Virus record (IMG/VR): IMGVR_UViG_3300008110_001221
Coordinates: 1 to 23,825 of that record
Reading direction: 5' to 3' (one strand)
DNA length: 23,825 nt
DNA from: a virus
Shown here: positions 15,309 through 21,334 of the stretch, one piece after another
Numbering within the stretch: position 1 is the first letter of the stretch
How the letters are laid out: each line of letters begins with the position of its first letter
The notes under the pieces: generated by a model
The model's input: only the letters and a program-made list of their open reading frames with translations
What the model was told of the DNA's origin: nothing
Database searches by the model: none
Translations under genes and position numbers: made by a program

Positions 15309-15775
15309 TCGACCCAATCACAGCCCTTGCAGGCATTCAGGCGGCGGTTGCGCTCATCAAGAAGGTCAGCAAGACTGTGGACGATGTGTCCTCGCTTGGG
15401 CCTGTGCTGGGCAAGTACTTTGACGCCAAGTCCACGGCCACCAAGGCTGTCGTTCAGGCCAAGAAATCCAAGTCATCAATGGGCACGGCCATCCAGATTG
15501 AGATGGCGCTCGACCAAGCTAGACGGTTTGAGGACGAGTTGCAACTGCTGTTCATGCAGGCGGGCAAGATCGACGTCTGGAACAAGATCAAGTCCAGGGC
15601 AGCGGCGATGGATGTCGAGTCGGCCCATGACGCCAGACGTGAGCGTGAGGCGGCAACGAAGCGCAAGCAAGAGATGGATGAGGCAATTGAGTTGACCTTA
15701 CTGGCGCTTGTCTTCTTCAGCTTGGTCGGAGTGATCTTGTATTTCACCATTGGCATCCTTGAGCAGCAAAGATGA
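15305..15775 (+). CDS. C-tail-anchored coiled-coil membrane protein, lysis region, unknown
   Basis: A 156-residue protein. An N-terminal amphipathic part (MIDPITALAGIQAAVALIKK) leads to a long charged helix, with coiled coil about 60-128 (QARRFEDELQLLFMQAGK, RREREAATKRKQEMDEAIEL). There is one membrane segment near the C-terminus (about 130-152, LTLLALVFFSLVGVILYFTIG) and only a few residues beyond it. Such topology places the coiled coil in the cytoplasm. It overlaps both neighbours through ATGA junctions, so it is made together with the next membrane protein. I do not recognise a lysis family; it is not a classic Rz-type spanin, which has its membrane segment at the N-terminus. Confidence 0.7.
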   Translation: MIDPITALAGIQAAVALIKKVSKTVDDVSSLGPVLGKYFDAKSTATKAVVQAKKSKSSMGTAIQIEMALDQARRFEDELQLLFMQAGKIDVWNKIKSRAAAMDVESAHDARREREAATKRKQEMDEAIELTLLALVFFSLVGVILYFTIGILEQQR

Positions 15776-16380
15776 GCGCCGAGCAACTTAGCCTGGTTGA
15801 CAAGGTGCTGGCGTATGTGTCCAGCCCGTTCCGGCTGTTCGCAATGGTTCTCATGGCTGTGCTGACCTTCGCCGGCTATTTTGTATACACGAACCAAGAA
15901 CTTCTGATCGGCGCCTACAAGGAGTCCAAGAAGATACCAAGCATCGCTGAAGATCGCGTAGAAGACGCCGCCGCCCACCTGTTCAAACAGTCCGGCGCGC
16001 TGGTGGTGGCGGTCTTCAAAGTCAACAGCATGTTTGGCACAAGGGTTCTGTACCGCGCCTACGGCAAGAACGGCAGGGACAAAACCAATGACGGGCTGGA
16101 TGTCGGCCTGTTCACCCAAAACGCCGCCAACAACAGCGATGTCGTCAAGCTGATGGCAAACGAGATTCCATGCAGCGAATACAAATCGGCGCAGTCGGAG
16201 ATGGGCCTGTGGTACATCGCCAAGGGCGTGGCCTACACTTGCCGCATCAGCGTGCCGCCGGAGCCTGGGCGCTTTGTCGGCCAGATCACAGTCGGCTGGG
16301 CTACCCAGCCAGAAGACATGGACAGCACCCGCGCCATGTTACAGATTGCAGCAACCATGTTATCAAGGAGTAAACAGTAA
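15772..16380 (+). CDS. N-anchored membrane protein with periplasmic domain, lysis region, unknown
   Basis: A 202-residue protein with a single membrane segment at about 20-39 (FRLFAMVLMAVLTFAGYFVY). The ~160 residues after it would lie in the periplasm. That domain has two cysteines (134 and 157) that could form a disulfide and strands such as ALVVAVFKVNSMFGTRVLYRA and GRFVGQITVGWA, reminiscent of small sensor-like alpha/beta domains; I cannot name one. It is coupled by ATGA to the gene before and by TAATG to the holin. It may be an outer partner of the upstream protein, a lysis regulator or a spanin-like factor. Function is unknown. Confidence 0.7.
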   Translation: MSAEQLSLVDKVLAYVSSPFRLFAMVLMAVLTFAGYFVYTNQELLIGAYKESKKIPSIAEDRVEDAAAHLFKQSGALVVAVFKVNSMFGTRVLYRAYGKNGRDKTNDGLDVGLFTQNAANNSDVVKLMANEIPCSEYKSAQSEMGLWYIAKGVAYTCRISVPPEPGRFVGQITVGWATQPEDMDSTRAMLQIAATMLSRSKQ

Positions 16381-16790
16381 TGTTCCCCCTCACAGCCCTA
16401 TTAGAAGTTGGCGGCAAGCTGATTGACAAACTTATTCCAGACCCGCAAGCCAAGGCCAAAGCGCAAATGGACTTGGCTCAAATGGCGCAAGACGGCGAGT
16501 TAGCCAAGATGGCAAACGACACGGACTTGTACAAGACCGAACAAAACAACTTGACCGAACGCTTGAACGCAGACATGAGCAGTGACTCTTGGCTGTCTAA
16601 GAACATCAGGCCCATGACGCTAGTCGCCATTTTTGTTGGCTACTTTACGTTTGCCATGATGAGCGCCTTCAAGCTAGACGCCAACGAGGTCTACGTTACC
16701 CTGCTGGGCCAGTGGGGCATGTTGGTCATGTCTTTCTACTTTGGTGGCCGCACGCTTGAAAAAATTATGGACATGAAGAGCAAAAAATGA
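16380..16790 (+). CDS. Holin, three-TM (GTA holin-like) family
   Basis: A 136-residue protein. The start (LEVGGKLIDKLIPDPQAKAKAQ), then MAQDGELA, a polar region and WLSKNIRPMTLVAIFVGYFTFAM, is characteristic of the 3TM holin family known from gene transfer agents and many phages. Hydrophobic segments lie at about 78-95 and 105-125. The N-terminal part is amphipathic, so two rather than three strong segments are visible. AAGGAG lies upstream of the ATG, which shares its A with the previous TAA. The endolysin follows with ATGA overlap. It would open the inner membrane to let the endolysin reach the wall. Confidence 0.82.
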   Translation: MFPLTALLEVGGKLIDKLIPDPQAKAKAQMDLAQMAQDGELAKMANDTDLYKTEQNNLTERLNADMSSDSWLSKNIRPMTLVAIFVGYFTFAMMSAFKLDANEVYVTLLGQWGMLVMSFYFGGRTLEKIMDMKSKK

Positions 16791-17197
16791 CACCACACTT
16801 CACCCTTGCGGAACTGACCGCTACAAGCCACCGCCAGTTTGACAACACGCCAAACGAAAAAGAACTAGCCAACTTGCAAAAGCTGGCTGAGTTCTTGGAG
16901 CAAGTCAAGACGCTGCTGGACGGCAAGCCGATTATGATCAATAGCGCCTTCCGATCCAAGCAAGTCAACGACAGCGTAGGCAGCAAGGACACCAGCCAGC
17001 ACCGTCTAGGCTATGCGGCTGACTTCAAGGTGCCGGGCATGACGCCAGACCAAGTTGTGCGGGCCATCATTGACTCTGACTTGCAGTTTGACCAGGTTAT
17101 CCGTGAGTTTGACGCTTGGACGCACATCAGCATCAGCCCCTACCCTCGCCGTCAAGCGCTGATCATTGACAGGGCGGGCACTCGCCCTTTCGCATAA
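16787..17197 (+). CDS. Endolysin, peptidase M15 family (zinc D-Ala-D-Ala type)
   Basis: A 136-residue single-domain protein. It opens with FTLAELTATSHRQFDNTP, the common start of phage and bacterial M15A peptidases, followed by NSAFRSKQVN. The zinc-binding motif is SQHRLGYAADF (His72, Asp79) and the third ligand is His113 in WTHISIS, which matches S-x-H-x-x-G-x-A-x-D and W-x-H. It would cleave peptide cross-links in peptidoglycan. There is no signal peptide, consistent with release through the upstream holin. Its start overlaps the holin stop (ATGA). Its 3' end overlaps a minus-strand gene by 35 bases. Confidence 0.88.
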   Translation: MTPHFTLAELTATSHRQFDNTPNEKELANLQKLAEFLEQVKTLLDGKPIMINSAFRSKQVNDSVGSKDTSQHRLGYAADFKVPGMTPDQVVRAIIDSDLQFDQVIREFDAWTHISISPYPRRQALIIDRAGTRPFA

Positions 17198-17336
17198 GCG
17201 CTCGGTACGCCTCAATCGCGTCCTTGAGGTCGCATTGAAGCTGTTGAATCCTGTCGTCTTGCTCAACCATCTTTGCGTTCGCTTCTTGGGCGAACTGGGC
17301 TAGGTTTTCTTGAGTCCAAGTTTTGAAGTTTGACAT
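17163..17336 (-). CDS. Small coiled-coil protein (57 residues), unknown
   Basis: On the minus strand the product begins MSNFKTWTQENLAQFAQEAN and continues through VEQDDRIQQLQCDLKDAIEA to a CPPC near the end. It is helical with heptad-like spacing and resembles small phage accessory proteins I recall from related genomes. GGAAG precedes the ATG. It overlaps the zinc-ribbon gene upstream by 74 bases. A shorter start at 17270 (MVEQDDR) would reduce this overlap to eight bases, but the longer N-terminus looks protein-like. It runs 35 bases into the end of the convergent endolysin gene. Function is unknown. Confidence 0.65.
   Translation of the reverse strand: MSNFKTWTQENLAQFAQEANAKMVEQDDRIQQLQCDLKDAIEAYRALMRKGECPPCQ
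17171..17188. terminator. Weak hairpin at the convergent gene ends
   Basis: AGGGCG (17171-17176) and CGCCCT (17183-17188) form a 6-bp stem with a six-base loop, inside the overlap of the endolysin and the minus-strand gene. There is no real T tract on either strand, so terminator activity is doubtful. Confidence 0.25.
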
Positions 17337-17490
17337 GTTCTTCCGTTGTGAATTTATGGCCGTTGCCGCACTCTCGGCGGCGTAGTGTAAATGAGCCTTT
17401 GTTTCGCGTGTCGCTGACAGTTGTCCATGTGTTGCAAGTTGGGCATTTCAAGTGTTTTTCTCTCCATGTGTTGCAAGTTGGGCATTTCAA
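17263..17490 (-). CDS. Small zinc-ribbon protein, NrdR N-terminus-like, with duplicated CxxC unit
   Basis: I start this at TTG 17490, eight bases after CAGGAG and overlapping the upstream TGA (TTGA). The 75-residue product reads MKCPTCNTWREKHLKCPTCN, then TLRRRECGNGHKFTTEE. A CxxC pair, RRR-x-C and a later His resemble the zinc ribbon at the start of NrdR and of small phage relatives, so DNA or RNA binding is plausible. A 39-bp tandem duplication has doubled the first CPTC unit, and the inner copy brings its own GGAGAG site and TTG start at 17451. The last ~25 residues overlap another gene and look unstructured. The ATP-cone domain of real NrdR is absent. Confidence 0.65.
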   Translation of the reverse strand: MKCPTCNTWREKHLKCPTCNTWTTVSDTRNKGSFTLRRRECGNGHKFTTEEHVKLQNLDSRKPSPVRPRSERKDG

Positions 17491-17501
17491 GTGTTTTTCT
17501 C
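17424..17501 (-). repeat. Exact 39-bp tandem duplication
   Basis: Positions 17424-17462 and 17463-17501 are identical over 39 bases; matching ends exactly at both boundaries. The unit holds a ribosome-binding site, a TTG start and the MKCPTCNTW codons of the zinc-ribbon gene and is in frame (13 codons). Confidence 0.92.
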
Positions 17502-17993
17502 CTGCTCTGGCTGTGCCAAGGCTTCTTGCCAATTTTGTACTTGCGCATCATCAAGCGACAGGCCGCGCATTTTTGCAAAATCTTTGATTGCATCCACTGC
17601 TGGCGATGCGTCATCAGCAGATGACAACATGATTCGCTTAGGGCGCGATGTAAGCCACGCCATGAAGTCAAACAATGCGCCAGCTATCATGCCGTGTGAC
17701 ACATCTTGCGCCTTATAAAGCTCGTCATATTTTGCGTACAGCTTCGCAACATCTCGCAAGGCCAAGGTGTCGTAGTCTGGGTGGATGCTGTCGCTCTCTT
17801 TCCAGTAGCCAATCGCGGCAGTGCAAATGCCAGCCATCTGCAAGCGGTACTGCTCAATGTCTTGCAGCGCAGGTTCTTTTAAGGCCATGCCGCCAACAAC
17901 ATCAATCAGCCTGTGTATCTCCGCCACAAGCGCCGCAGTTGTTTCAGCGTCTACCGGAACTACAGCTTCGGGGAATAGCCACTCTTCTTTCAT
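17487..17993 (-). CDS. Phage accessory protein, unknown (168 residues)
   Basis: Starting at ATG 17993 (GGGGG seven bases upstream, one base after the preceding stop), the product begins MKEEWLFPEAVVPVDAETTA. It is helical with AGALFDFMAWLTSRPKRI, LSSADDASPAVDAIKDFAKMRGL and a final VQNWQEALAQPEQEKNT. I recall the FDFMAWLTSR / SPAVD pattern from accessory proteins of betaproteobacterial phages but know no function. No membrane segment or enzyme motif is seen. The last residues come from a 21-bp sequence also present in the gene at 18574-18939, and the same bases serve as ribosome-binding site for the next gene. An in-frame extension to 18077 exists but reads through a better-supported small gene. 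Confidence 0.7.
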   Translation of the reverse strand: MKEEWLFPEAVVPVDAETTAALVAEIHRLIDVVGGMALKEPALQDIEQYRLQMAGICTAAIGYWKESDSIHPDYDTLALRDVAKLYAKYDELYKAQDVSHGMIAGALFDFMAWLTSRPKRIMLSSADDASPAVDAIKDFAKMRGLSLDDAQVQNWQEALAQPEQEKNT

Positions 17994-17994
17994 A

Positions 17995-18135
17995 TCAATA
18001 CCCCCATCGAATGCGGAAACACACAAGGTATAGGTGCAGCACGAACTCGTCACCACTGCTAAAAAACCCAATGGCAAAGCAGGGCCACTTGCGCGGCAAG
18101 AACTCAGTTATCAGGTGTAATCTTTTTCTCATCAT
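17995..18135 (-). CDS. Small protein (46 residues), unknown
   Basis: The ATG overlaps the upstream TGA (ATGA), and the stop lies one base before the next ATG. The product starts MMRKRLHLITEFLPRKWPCF and ends HLYLVCFRIRWGY. It is basic and aromatic with alternating hydrophobic residues, as in a small beta sheet rather than a membrane helix. I recall similar tiny proteins (LHLIT-x-x-LPR-x-WPCFA) in related phages. A GGGGGAAG site lies just upstream, close to the first ATG and better spaced for the second. Function is unknown. Confidence 0.65.
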   Translation of the reverse strand: MMRKRLHLITEFLPRKWPCFAIGFFSSGDEFVLHLYLVCFRIRWGY

Positions 18136-18362
18136 TCTTCCCCCGTCAGGTTTCTGATCTCATCTTGCAGGCCAACGATCTGCTCGGCGCGGGTGATGAG
18201 TATCTTATGTAGCGTGTCAATCTCTATGTGCAGAGCGGCAATTTCTGCACCCATACGCTGCATCTCCTCGACCAGCACTGCTTCGGTGTTCCAATCTGGT
18301 TTATATGGCTCATTTGTGCTGTACTTGCGCCCGTTGTTGTCCGTGAGTATTCGCTCAGTCAT
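18132..18362 (-). CDS. Small coiled-coil protein (76 residues), unknown
   Basis: Started at ATG 18362, which overlaps the preceding TGA. The product begins MTERILTDNNGRKYSTNEPY, followed by a long heptad helix (LVEEMQRMGAEIAALHIEID, LHKILITRAEQIVGLQDEIR) to the end. It probably forms a dimeric or oligomeric coiled coil. No catalytic motif or membrane part is seen. GGGGG upstream may act as the ribosome-binding site. Its end overlaps the 46-residue gene by ATGA. Function is unknown. Confidence 0.65.
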   Translation of the reverse strand: MTERILTDNNGRKYSTNEPYKPDWNTEAVLVEEMQRMGAEIAALHIEIDTLHKILITRAEQIVGLQDEIRNLTGEE

Positions 18363-18577
18363 TCCAAGCCCCCTTCCATTGCCCACTGCTCGGCTTTCTT
18401 GGCCATGAACAAGCCCTCGGCGCGGGTCATCTTTGACGACCTGACAATGAGCACGCCCGCTGAGTCATAGCCAAGCACCAGCACATCAGTAAGCTCCTTC
18501 ATTAGGGCCGAGTTCAGCGCCTGCTCGGCTGTGTAGTTGACGCTGGCTGGCAGCGCGATAACAGTCATGTTGTTCAT
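18359..18577 (-). CDS. Small protein (72 residues), unknown
   Basis: AAGGAG lies eight bases before ATG 18577, and that ATG overlaps the upstream TGA. The product MNNMTVIALPASVNYTAEQA continues through LTDVLVLGYDSAGVLIVRSS to KMTRAEGLFMAKKAEQWAME. The centre looks like two beta strands with a turn and the end is a helix. I recall this LGYD / RSS-MTRAE pattern in small proteins of other phages without a known role. It is coupled to both neighbours. Confidence 0.68.
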   Translation of the reverse strand: MNNMTVIALPASVNYTAEQALNSALMKELTDVLVLGYDSAGVLIVRSSKMTRAEGLFMAKKAEQWAMEGGLE

Positions 18578-18939
18578 ATCTTTGTCTCCTTAATGTCGTG
18601 CGCGGCTTCAACAGCTCTCATTAAATCAGCCCAGCTAGTTCCTTTTTTGGATTCCCAATTGGTGTAGATTTCAACGATCTGCTCATCCGTCAGCGGCTTG
18701 CGCTGTGGTGGGGTGGTGTAGAGAGGGTCTTTCCAATCCATTCCTTTTTCGTAAACAAGGTGCTTTCGCTTTACCTCGTCCAAGTCCTGAACACACGCCA
18801 CCGGCTCCTGCTCTGGCTGTGCCAAAGTTTCACGGATAGCGGTGATGGCAGCTTGCTCACGCTCATGCGCGAATCCTGCAATGTTCCCTGTTCGCTCCAG
18901 CGCCTCAAGCGCCAGCTTCAGTGTTTCGTCTTTGGTCAT
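18574..18939 (-). CDS. Phage accessory protein, modular (121 residues)
   Basis: Started at ATG 18939, nine bases after GGAG and overlapping the upstream stop (ATGA). The layout is a helical start (MTKDETLKLALEALERTG), ITAIRETLAQPEQEPVACV, then KHLVYEKGMDWKDPLYTTPPQRKPLTDEQI and a C-terminal helix. The block AQPEQEPVA followed by PLYTTPPQR is one I recall from many phages of proteobacteria, where it joins variable segments like a linker; such proteins have no established function. The LAQPEQE codons are identical over 21 bases with part of the gene at 17487-17993. Confidence 0.7.
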   Translation of the reverse strand: MTKDETLKLALEALERTGNIAGFAHEREQAAITAIRETLAQPEQEPVACVQDLDEVKRKHLVYEKGMDWKDPLYTTPPQRKPLTDEQIVEIYTNWESKKGTSWADLMRAVEAAHDIKETKI

Positions 18940-19226
18940 ATCAGCAGACTCCAAATGTAAAACCCCGTGAAGAAAAACAGGGCTGCTATCACCACCAGTG
19001 CCACCAGCACAAAGCCGACCACAACACTGCCGATCATCTGCCAAGTGTCTGACACGGGTTCAATGTCGTCTGGTATCACTGGATACGGTTTGATCTTCCT
19101 AATTACCGCTGATGGGTCTGGTTCTGGCGCAACGTACAGTAACTTTGCATCCGTGAAGTGGCAAAGGTGGTCACACTGTGGCTTGTGAGGGCAGAGCGCA
19201 AGCCCTGTATCGCATACTGTTTTCAT
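18936..19226 (-). CDS. Cys/His-rich tail-anchored membrane protein, unknown
   Basis: A 96-residue protein starting at ATG 19226, five bases after AGGAG and overlapping the upstream TGA. The N-terminus has seven potential metal ligands within 20 residues (C5, C12, H14, C18, H20, C22, H23). A Pro-rich linker follows, then a long hydrophobic C-terminal segment (about 64-95, IGSVVVGFVLVALVVIAALF). It would sit in the inner membrane with a cytoplasmic metal-binding head. The location in an early accessory operon suggests action on the host envelope or on incoming phages, but this is a guess. No family is recognised. Confidence 0.68.
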   Translation of the reverse strand: MKTVCDTGLALCPHKPQCDHLCHFTDAKLLYVAPEPDPSAVIRKIKPYPVIPDDIEPVSDTWQMIGSVVVGFVLVALVVIAALFFFTGFYIWSLLI

Positions 19227-19435
19227 GCTGGCTCCTTTGGTTCTGGTGGAGAAAGATACGCTTTCAGGCGCTTGACGCGGTTCTTGTTGTAAGTCACCAG
19301 CGAAGTCGCGTACTCGACAGCGCTCTCGGCTTGCAGCAGTTCGTGCTCGGCGTGCATCAGTTCGTGCGCCACGGCCTGCGCTGGCGTGACGGTCTTCATC
19401 ATCAACCGCAACTCTGTCCAGATGTACTTAAACAT
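19223..19435 (-). CDS. Small helical protein (70 residues), unknown
   Basis: I chose ATG 19435 because AGGAGG lies about six bases upstream. The product starts MFKYIWTELRLMMKTVTPAQ and is a long helix with HELMHAEHELLQAESAVEYATS and a basic end (NKNRVKRLKAYL). It contains HELMHAEH, which looks like the zinc peptidase HExxH only superficially (no glutamate at the catalytic place). It overlaps the gene upstream by eight bases and the next by ATGA. Function is unknown. Confidence 0.62.
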   Translation of the reverse strand: MFKYIWTELRLMMKTVTPAQAVAHELMHAEHELLQAESAVEYATSLVTYNKNRVKRLKAYLSPPEPKEPA

Positions 19436-19616
19436 GTTTCGCCTCCTGTAGTAGTTCAATCCGTTCGCGGCTGACCCGCAGCGTGTTGTAGCGTTGGTGC
19501 AGGCGCTCCAAGACCGACACGCGGCGCTGGTTCTTGCGCTCCTCCATCAGCATCTCCAGCACTTGCGCCTCGGTCAGCGTCCGCAGTTCTGCGTTAAGAC
19601 TTCGCCATGTAGTCAT
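19428..19616 (-). CDS. Small charged helical protein (62 residues), unknown
   Basis: AAGGAAAA precedes ATG 19616. The product MTTWRSLNAELRTLTEAQVL continues through MLMEERKNQRRVSVLERLHQ to LRVSRERIELLQEAKHV. It is a highly charged helix with many Arg and Glu, perhaps binding nucleic acid or another protein. It overlaps the upstream 53-residue gene by 23 bases. I recall short phage proteins with TEAQVLxML-EER that have no assigned function. Confidence 0.65.
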   Translation of the reverse strand: MTTWRSLNAELRTLTEAQVLEMLMEERKNQRRVSVLERLHQRYNTLRVSRERIELLQEAKHV

Positions 19617-19755
19617 AAATTTTCCTTTCTAGCTTAATAATTATTTTGTCCAACCTAGCGACAGTGCGCGTTGCCGCGTTTGCCTCCCTTTGCCGTATCT
19701 TCATCTCAGCCAACGCCGCCTTTAGCTGCGCCTTCCATAAATCAATCCGTCTCAT
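19594..19755 (-). CDS. Small helical protein (53 residues), unknown
   Basis: ATG 19755 overlaps the helicase stop (ATGA). The product MRRIDLWKAQLKAALAEMKI continues to RTVARLDKIIIKLERKIYDY, a basic amphipathic coiled coil. In-frame codons further upstream lie inside the helicase gene, so the short form is preferred. Coupling to the helicase suggests it is made with it, but a partnership is not shown. Function is unknown. Confidence 0.6.
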   Translation of the reverse strand: MRRIDLWKAQLKAALAEMKIRQREANAATRTVARLDKIIIKLERKIYDYMAKS

Positions 19756-21032
19756 TTCAAAGCCTCCAATGCAATGTCCGACAATGTGCGCTTGTCGTGT
19801 AGCGCGCCCCAAATCTTCTCGTCAACCGTCTTGTGCGTCAGCATGACGTAGCACCAGACCGCATTCTTCTGGCCGCTGCGGTGCAGCCGGCCGATGGTCT
19901 GCTCGTAGAGTTCCAGCGACCACGGCAGCGACAAGAACACGATGTGGTGCCCGCCGTGCTGTAGGTTCAGGCCGTGCCCTGCTGACTTCGGATGCACCAG
20001 CAGCAACTCGACCTGGCCGGCGTTCCAGCGTTCAATGACGCCGGCATCGTCCAGCGTCTGTGCGCGTGGGAGCCGGCGCTGGAGTTCGGCCAGTTCTTCC
20101 TTGTACTGGTACACAACAATCGTGTTGGCCCGCTGGTTCTCAGCCAGCAAGTCTTCCAGCCGGTCAAACTTGTGGTTGGACAACCAGATGGGACCGTTGT
20201 CGGTGTACAAGAACCCGCTTGCCATCTGTTGCAGCTTCTGCGTCACAACAGCCGCGTTGACGGCCACCACATCGTTCAGCACAAAGTCCTTCTTCATGGT
20301 GTTGTAGTCGGCCATGTCCATGTCGCAGCGCAACTCGACCGTGTGCAGTGGCGGCAGCGTGTCTTTGTAGTCGCCTGGCTCCAGTAGGTAGGTGGCCGGT
20401 TTGATGCGCTCCATGACTTGCGCCAGTGAGCCAGGGCGCGGCGCCCAATCGCCGTAGTCTTTGTTGATCAAGATGAAGTACTGCTGCTGGAACGCGCCTT
20501 TGCTGCGGCCAAGCAACGACTGGTCAACGATCTTGCACTGGCCGAACACGTCCTCCAGCCCGTTGCTGGTGAACGAGCCGGTCAAGCCCCAACGGATGTT
20601 GATCTTGTCAATGACCTTGTTCAGCGCCTTGAACCGTGCGCCCGAGGGGTTCTTCAGCTTGGTCAACTCGTCGTAGACAATGCCGTCAATGTGGGCTAGG
20701 TTCTGTGTCGCCAGCCATTGGATGTTGTCGTAGTTGGTCACGATGATCTGCGCGCCGCTGTACAGCGCCGCCGCTCGTTGGGCCGGTGTGCCCACCGCCA
20801 CGGCCAGCGTCAGACTCGGTGCCCACTTGGGCTGTTCGACCGGCCACACGTCCGTGCAGACGCGCTTGGGCGCCAGCACTAAGAAGCGCTCGACCACGCG
20901 GTCGGCCAGCATGTCTCGCATGGCCGTCAGCGTGATGGCCGTCTTGCCTGCGCCCACGGGCGCCAAAATCATGGCGCGGTCGTGTTCGTACAGGAAGTCA
21001 ACCGCCGTCTCTTGGTAGTCACGCAACTTCAT
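19752..21032 (-). CDS. SNF2/superfamily 2 DNA helicase (phage type)
   Basis: A 426-residue protein from ATG 21032, which overlaps the nuclease gene by 14 bases. Motifs in order: LRDYQ with Gln7 (Q motif), APVGAGKT Walker A (24-31), IIVTNYDNI, YDELTKLKN with Asp121-Glu122 (motif II; the DELTKLKN form is common in phage SNF2 proteins), GLTGSF (motif III, usually LTGTP), KSAGHGLNLQ (motif V, about 349-358) and QTIGRLHRSGQ (motif VI, 378-388). It would use ATP to move on or remodel duplex DNA in replication or recombination. It follows a VRR-NUC nuclease, a pairing common in phages. No extra domain is present; the length is compact for the family. Confidence 0.88.
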   Translation of the reverse strand: MKLRDYQETAVDFLYEHDRAMILAPVGAGKTAITLTAMRDMLADRVVERFLVLAPKRVCTDVWPVEQPKWAPSLTLAVAVGTPAQRAAALYSGAQIIVTNYDNIQWLATQNLAHIDGIVYDELTKLKNPSGARFKALNKVIDKINIRWGLTGSFTSNGLEDVFGQCKIVDQSLLGRSKGAFQQQYFILINKDYGDWAPRPGSLAQVMERIKPATYLLEPGDYKDTLPPLHTVELRCDMDMADYNTMKKDFVLNDVVAVNAAVVTQKLQQMASGFLYTDNGPIWLSNHKFDRLEDLLAENQRANTIVVYQYKEELAELQRRLPRAQTLDDAGVIERWNAGQVELLLVHPKSAGHGLNLQHGGHHIVFLSLPWSLELYEQTIGRLHRSGQKNAVWCYVMLTHKTVDEKIWGALHDKRTLSDIALEALK

Positions 21033-21294
21033 TAAGCCACCCATCGATTTGTTCTTTGTTCCATAGGCATACGTAGTTTTGATTCATGCGTGCCATGTCC
21101 GACATGAAAACCTTCTGCAAGGGCGACAGCCTGCCGCCTTCGGTCTTGACCTCAACGAACCATGTCTGGCCGTTAGGAAAGCACACGATGCGGTCGGCCA
21201 CACCACGGTGCGCGGGGCTGGTGAATTTGTAAGCCACACCGCCAAGCGCTTTGACACGATCAACGAGGTAGCGTTCGATTTGTTTTTCAAGCAT
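21019..21294 (-). CDS. VRR-NUC domain nuclease
   Basis: A 91-residue single-domain protein. The fold markers are visible: EKQIERYLVDRVKALGGVAYK, then RGVADRIVCFPNG with Asp34, FVEVKTEGGRLSPLQ with Glu48, Lys50 and Gln60, the usual active-site pattern of the PD-(D/E)XK VRR-NUC family. It is expected to cut branched or structured DNA, such as recombination intermediates, and is first in the minus-strand operon before a helicase. No ribosome-binding site is present before the ATG (T-rich), and a possible -10 element lies only about eight bases upstream, so the message may be nearly leaderless. Confidence 0.88.
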   Translation of the reverse strand: MLEKQIERYLVDRVKALGGVAYKFTSPAHRGVADRIVCFPNGQTWFVEVKTEGGRLSPLQKVFMSDMARMNQNYVCLWNKEQIDGWLNEVA

Positions 21295-21301
21295 GTAAAA
21301 A

Positions 21302-21334
21302 AGTTTAGCACACTTTTATTTTTTATGCTACACT
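21302..21334. promoter_or_regulatory. Divergent promoter region with imperfect inverted repeat
   Basis: AGTTTAGCA (21302-21310) and TGCTACACT (21326-21334) are inverted copies with one mismatch. Read rightward, TTAGCA (21305-21310), 18 bases and TACACT preceded by TGC (extended -10) make a fair sigma70-type promoter for the plus-strand replication genes. Read leftward, TGCTAAACT gives a similar extended -10 for the nuclease/helicase operon. The spacer is almost all A/T. Neither -35 is strong, so a phage activator could be needed. Confidence 0.5.

Noticed and set aside
15454-16119. 221-codon minus-strand open frame under the lysis-region membrane genes
   Set aside because: The plus-strand genes are tightly coupled with clear topology and starts; the opposite frame has no ribosome-binding site or recognisable domain.
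17424-17501. The 39-bp repeat as a CRISPR or phage integration site
   Set aside because: Only two adjacent copies with no spacer and lying within a coding frame; no cas or integrase gene is present.
18001-18077. N-terminal extension of the 168-residue protein with a lipoprotein-like start
   Set aside because: The extension has no ribosome-binding site and overlaps the 46-residue gene, whose coupled start and stop fit exactly; ATG 17993 has better spacing.
19334-19357. HELMHAEH-like string as a zinc protease site in the 70-residue protein
   Set aside because: The H-E-x-x-H order is present by letter, but the protein is a short charged helix with no third ligand or fold for a protease.
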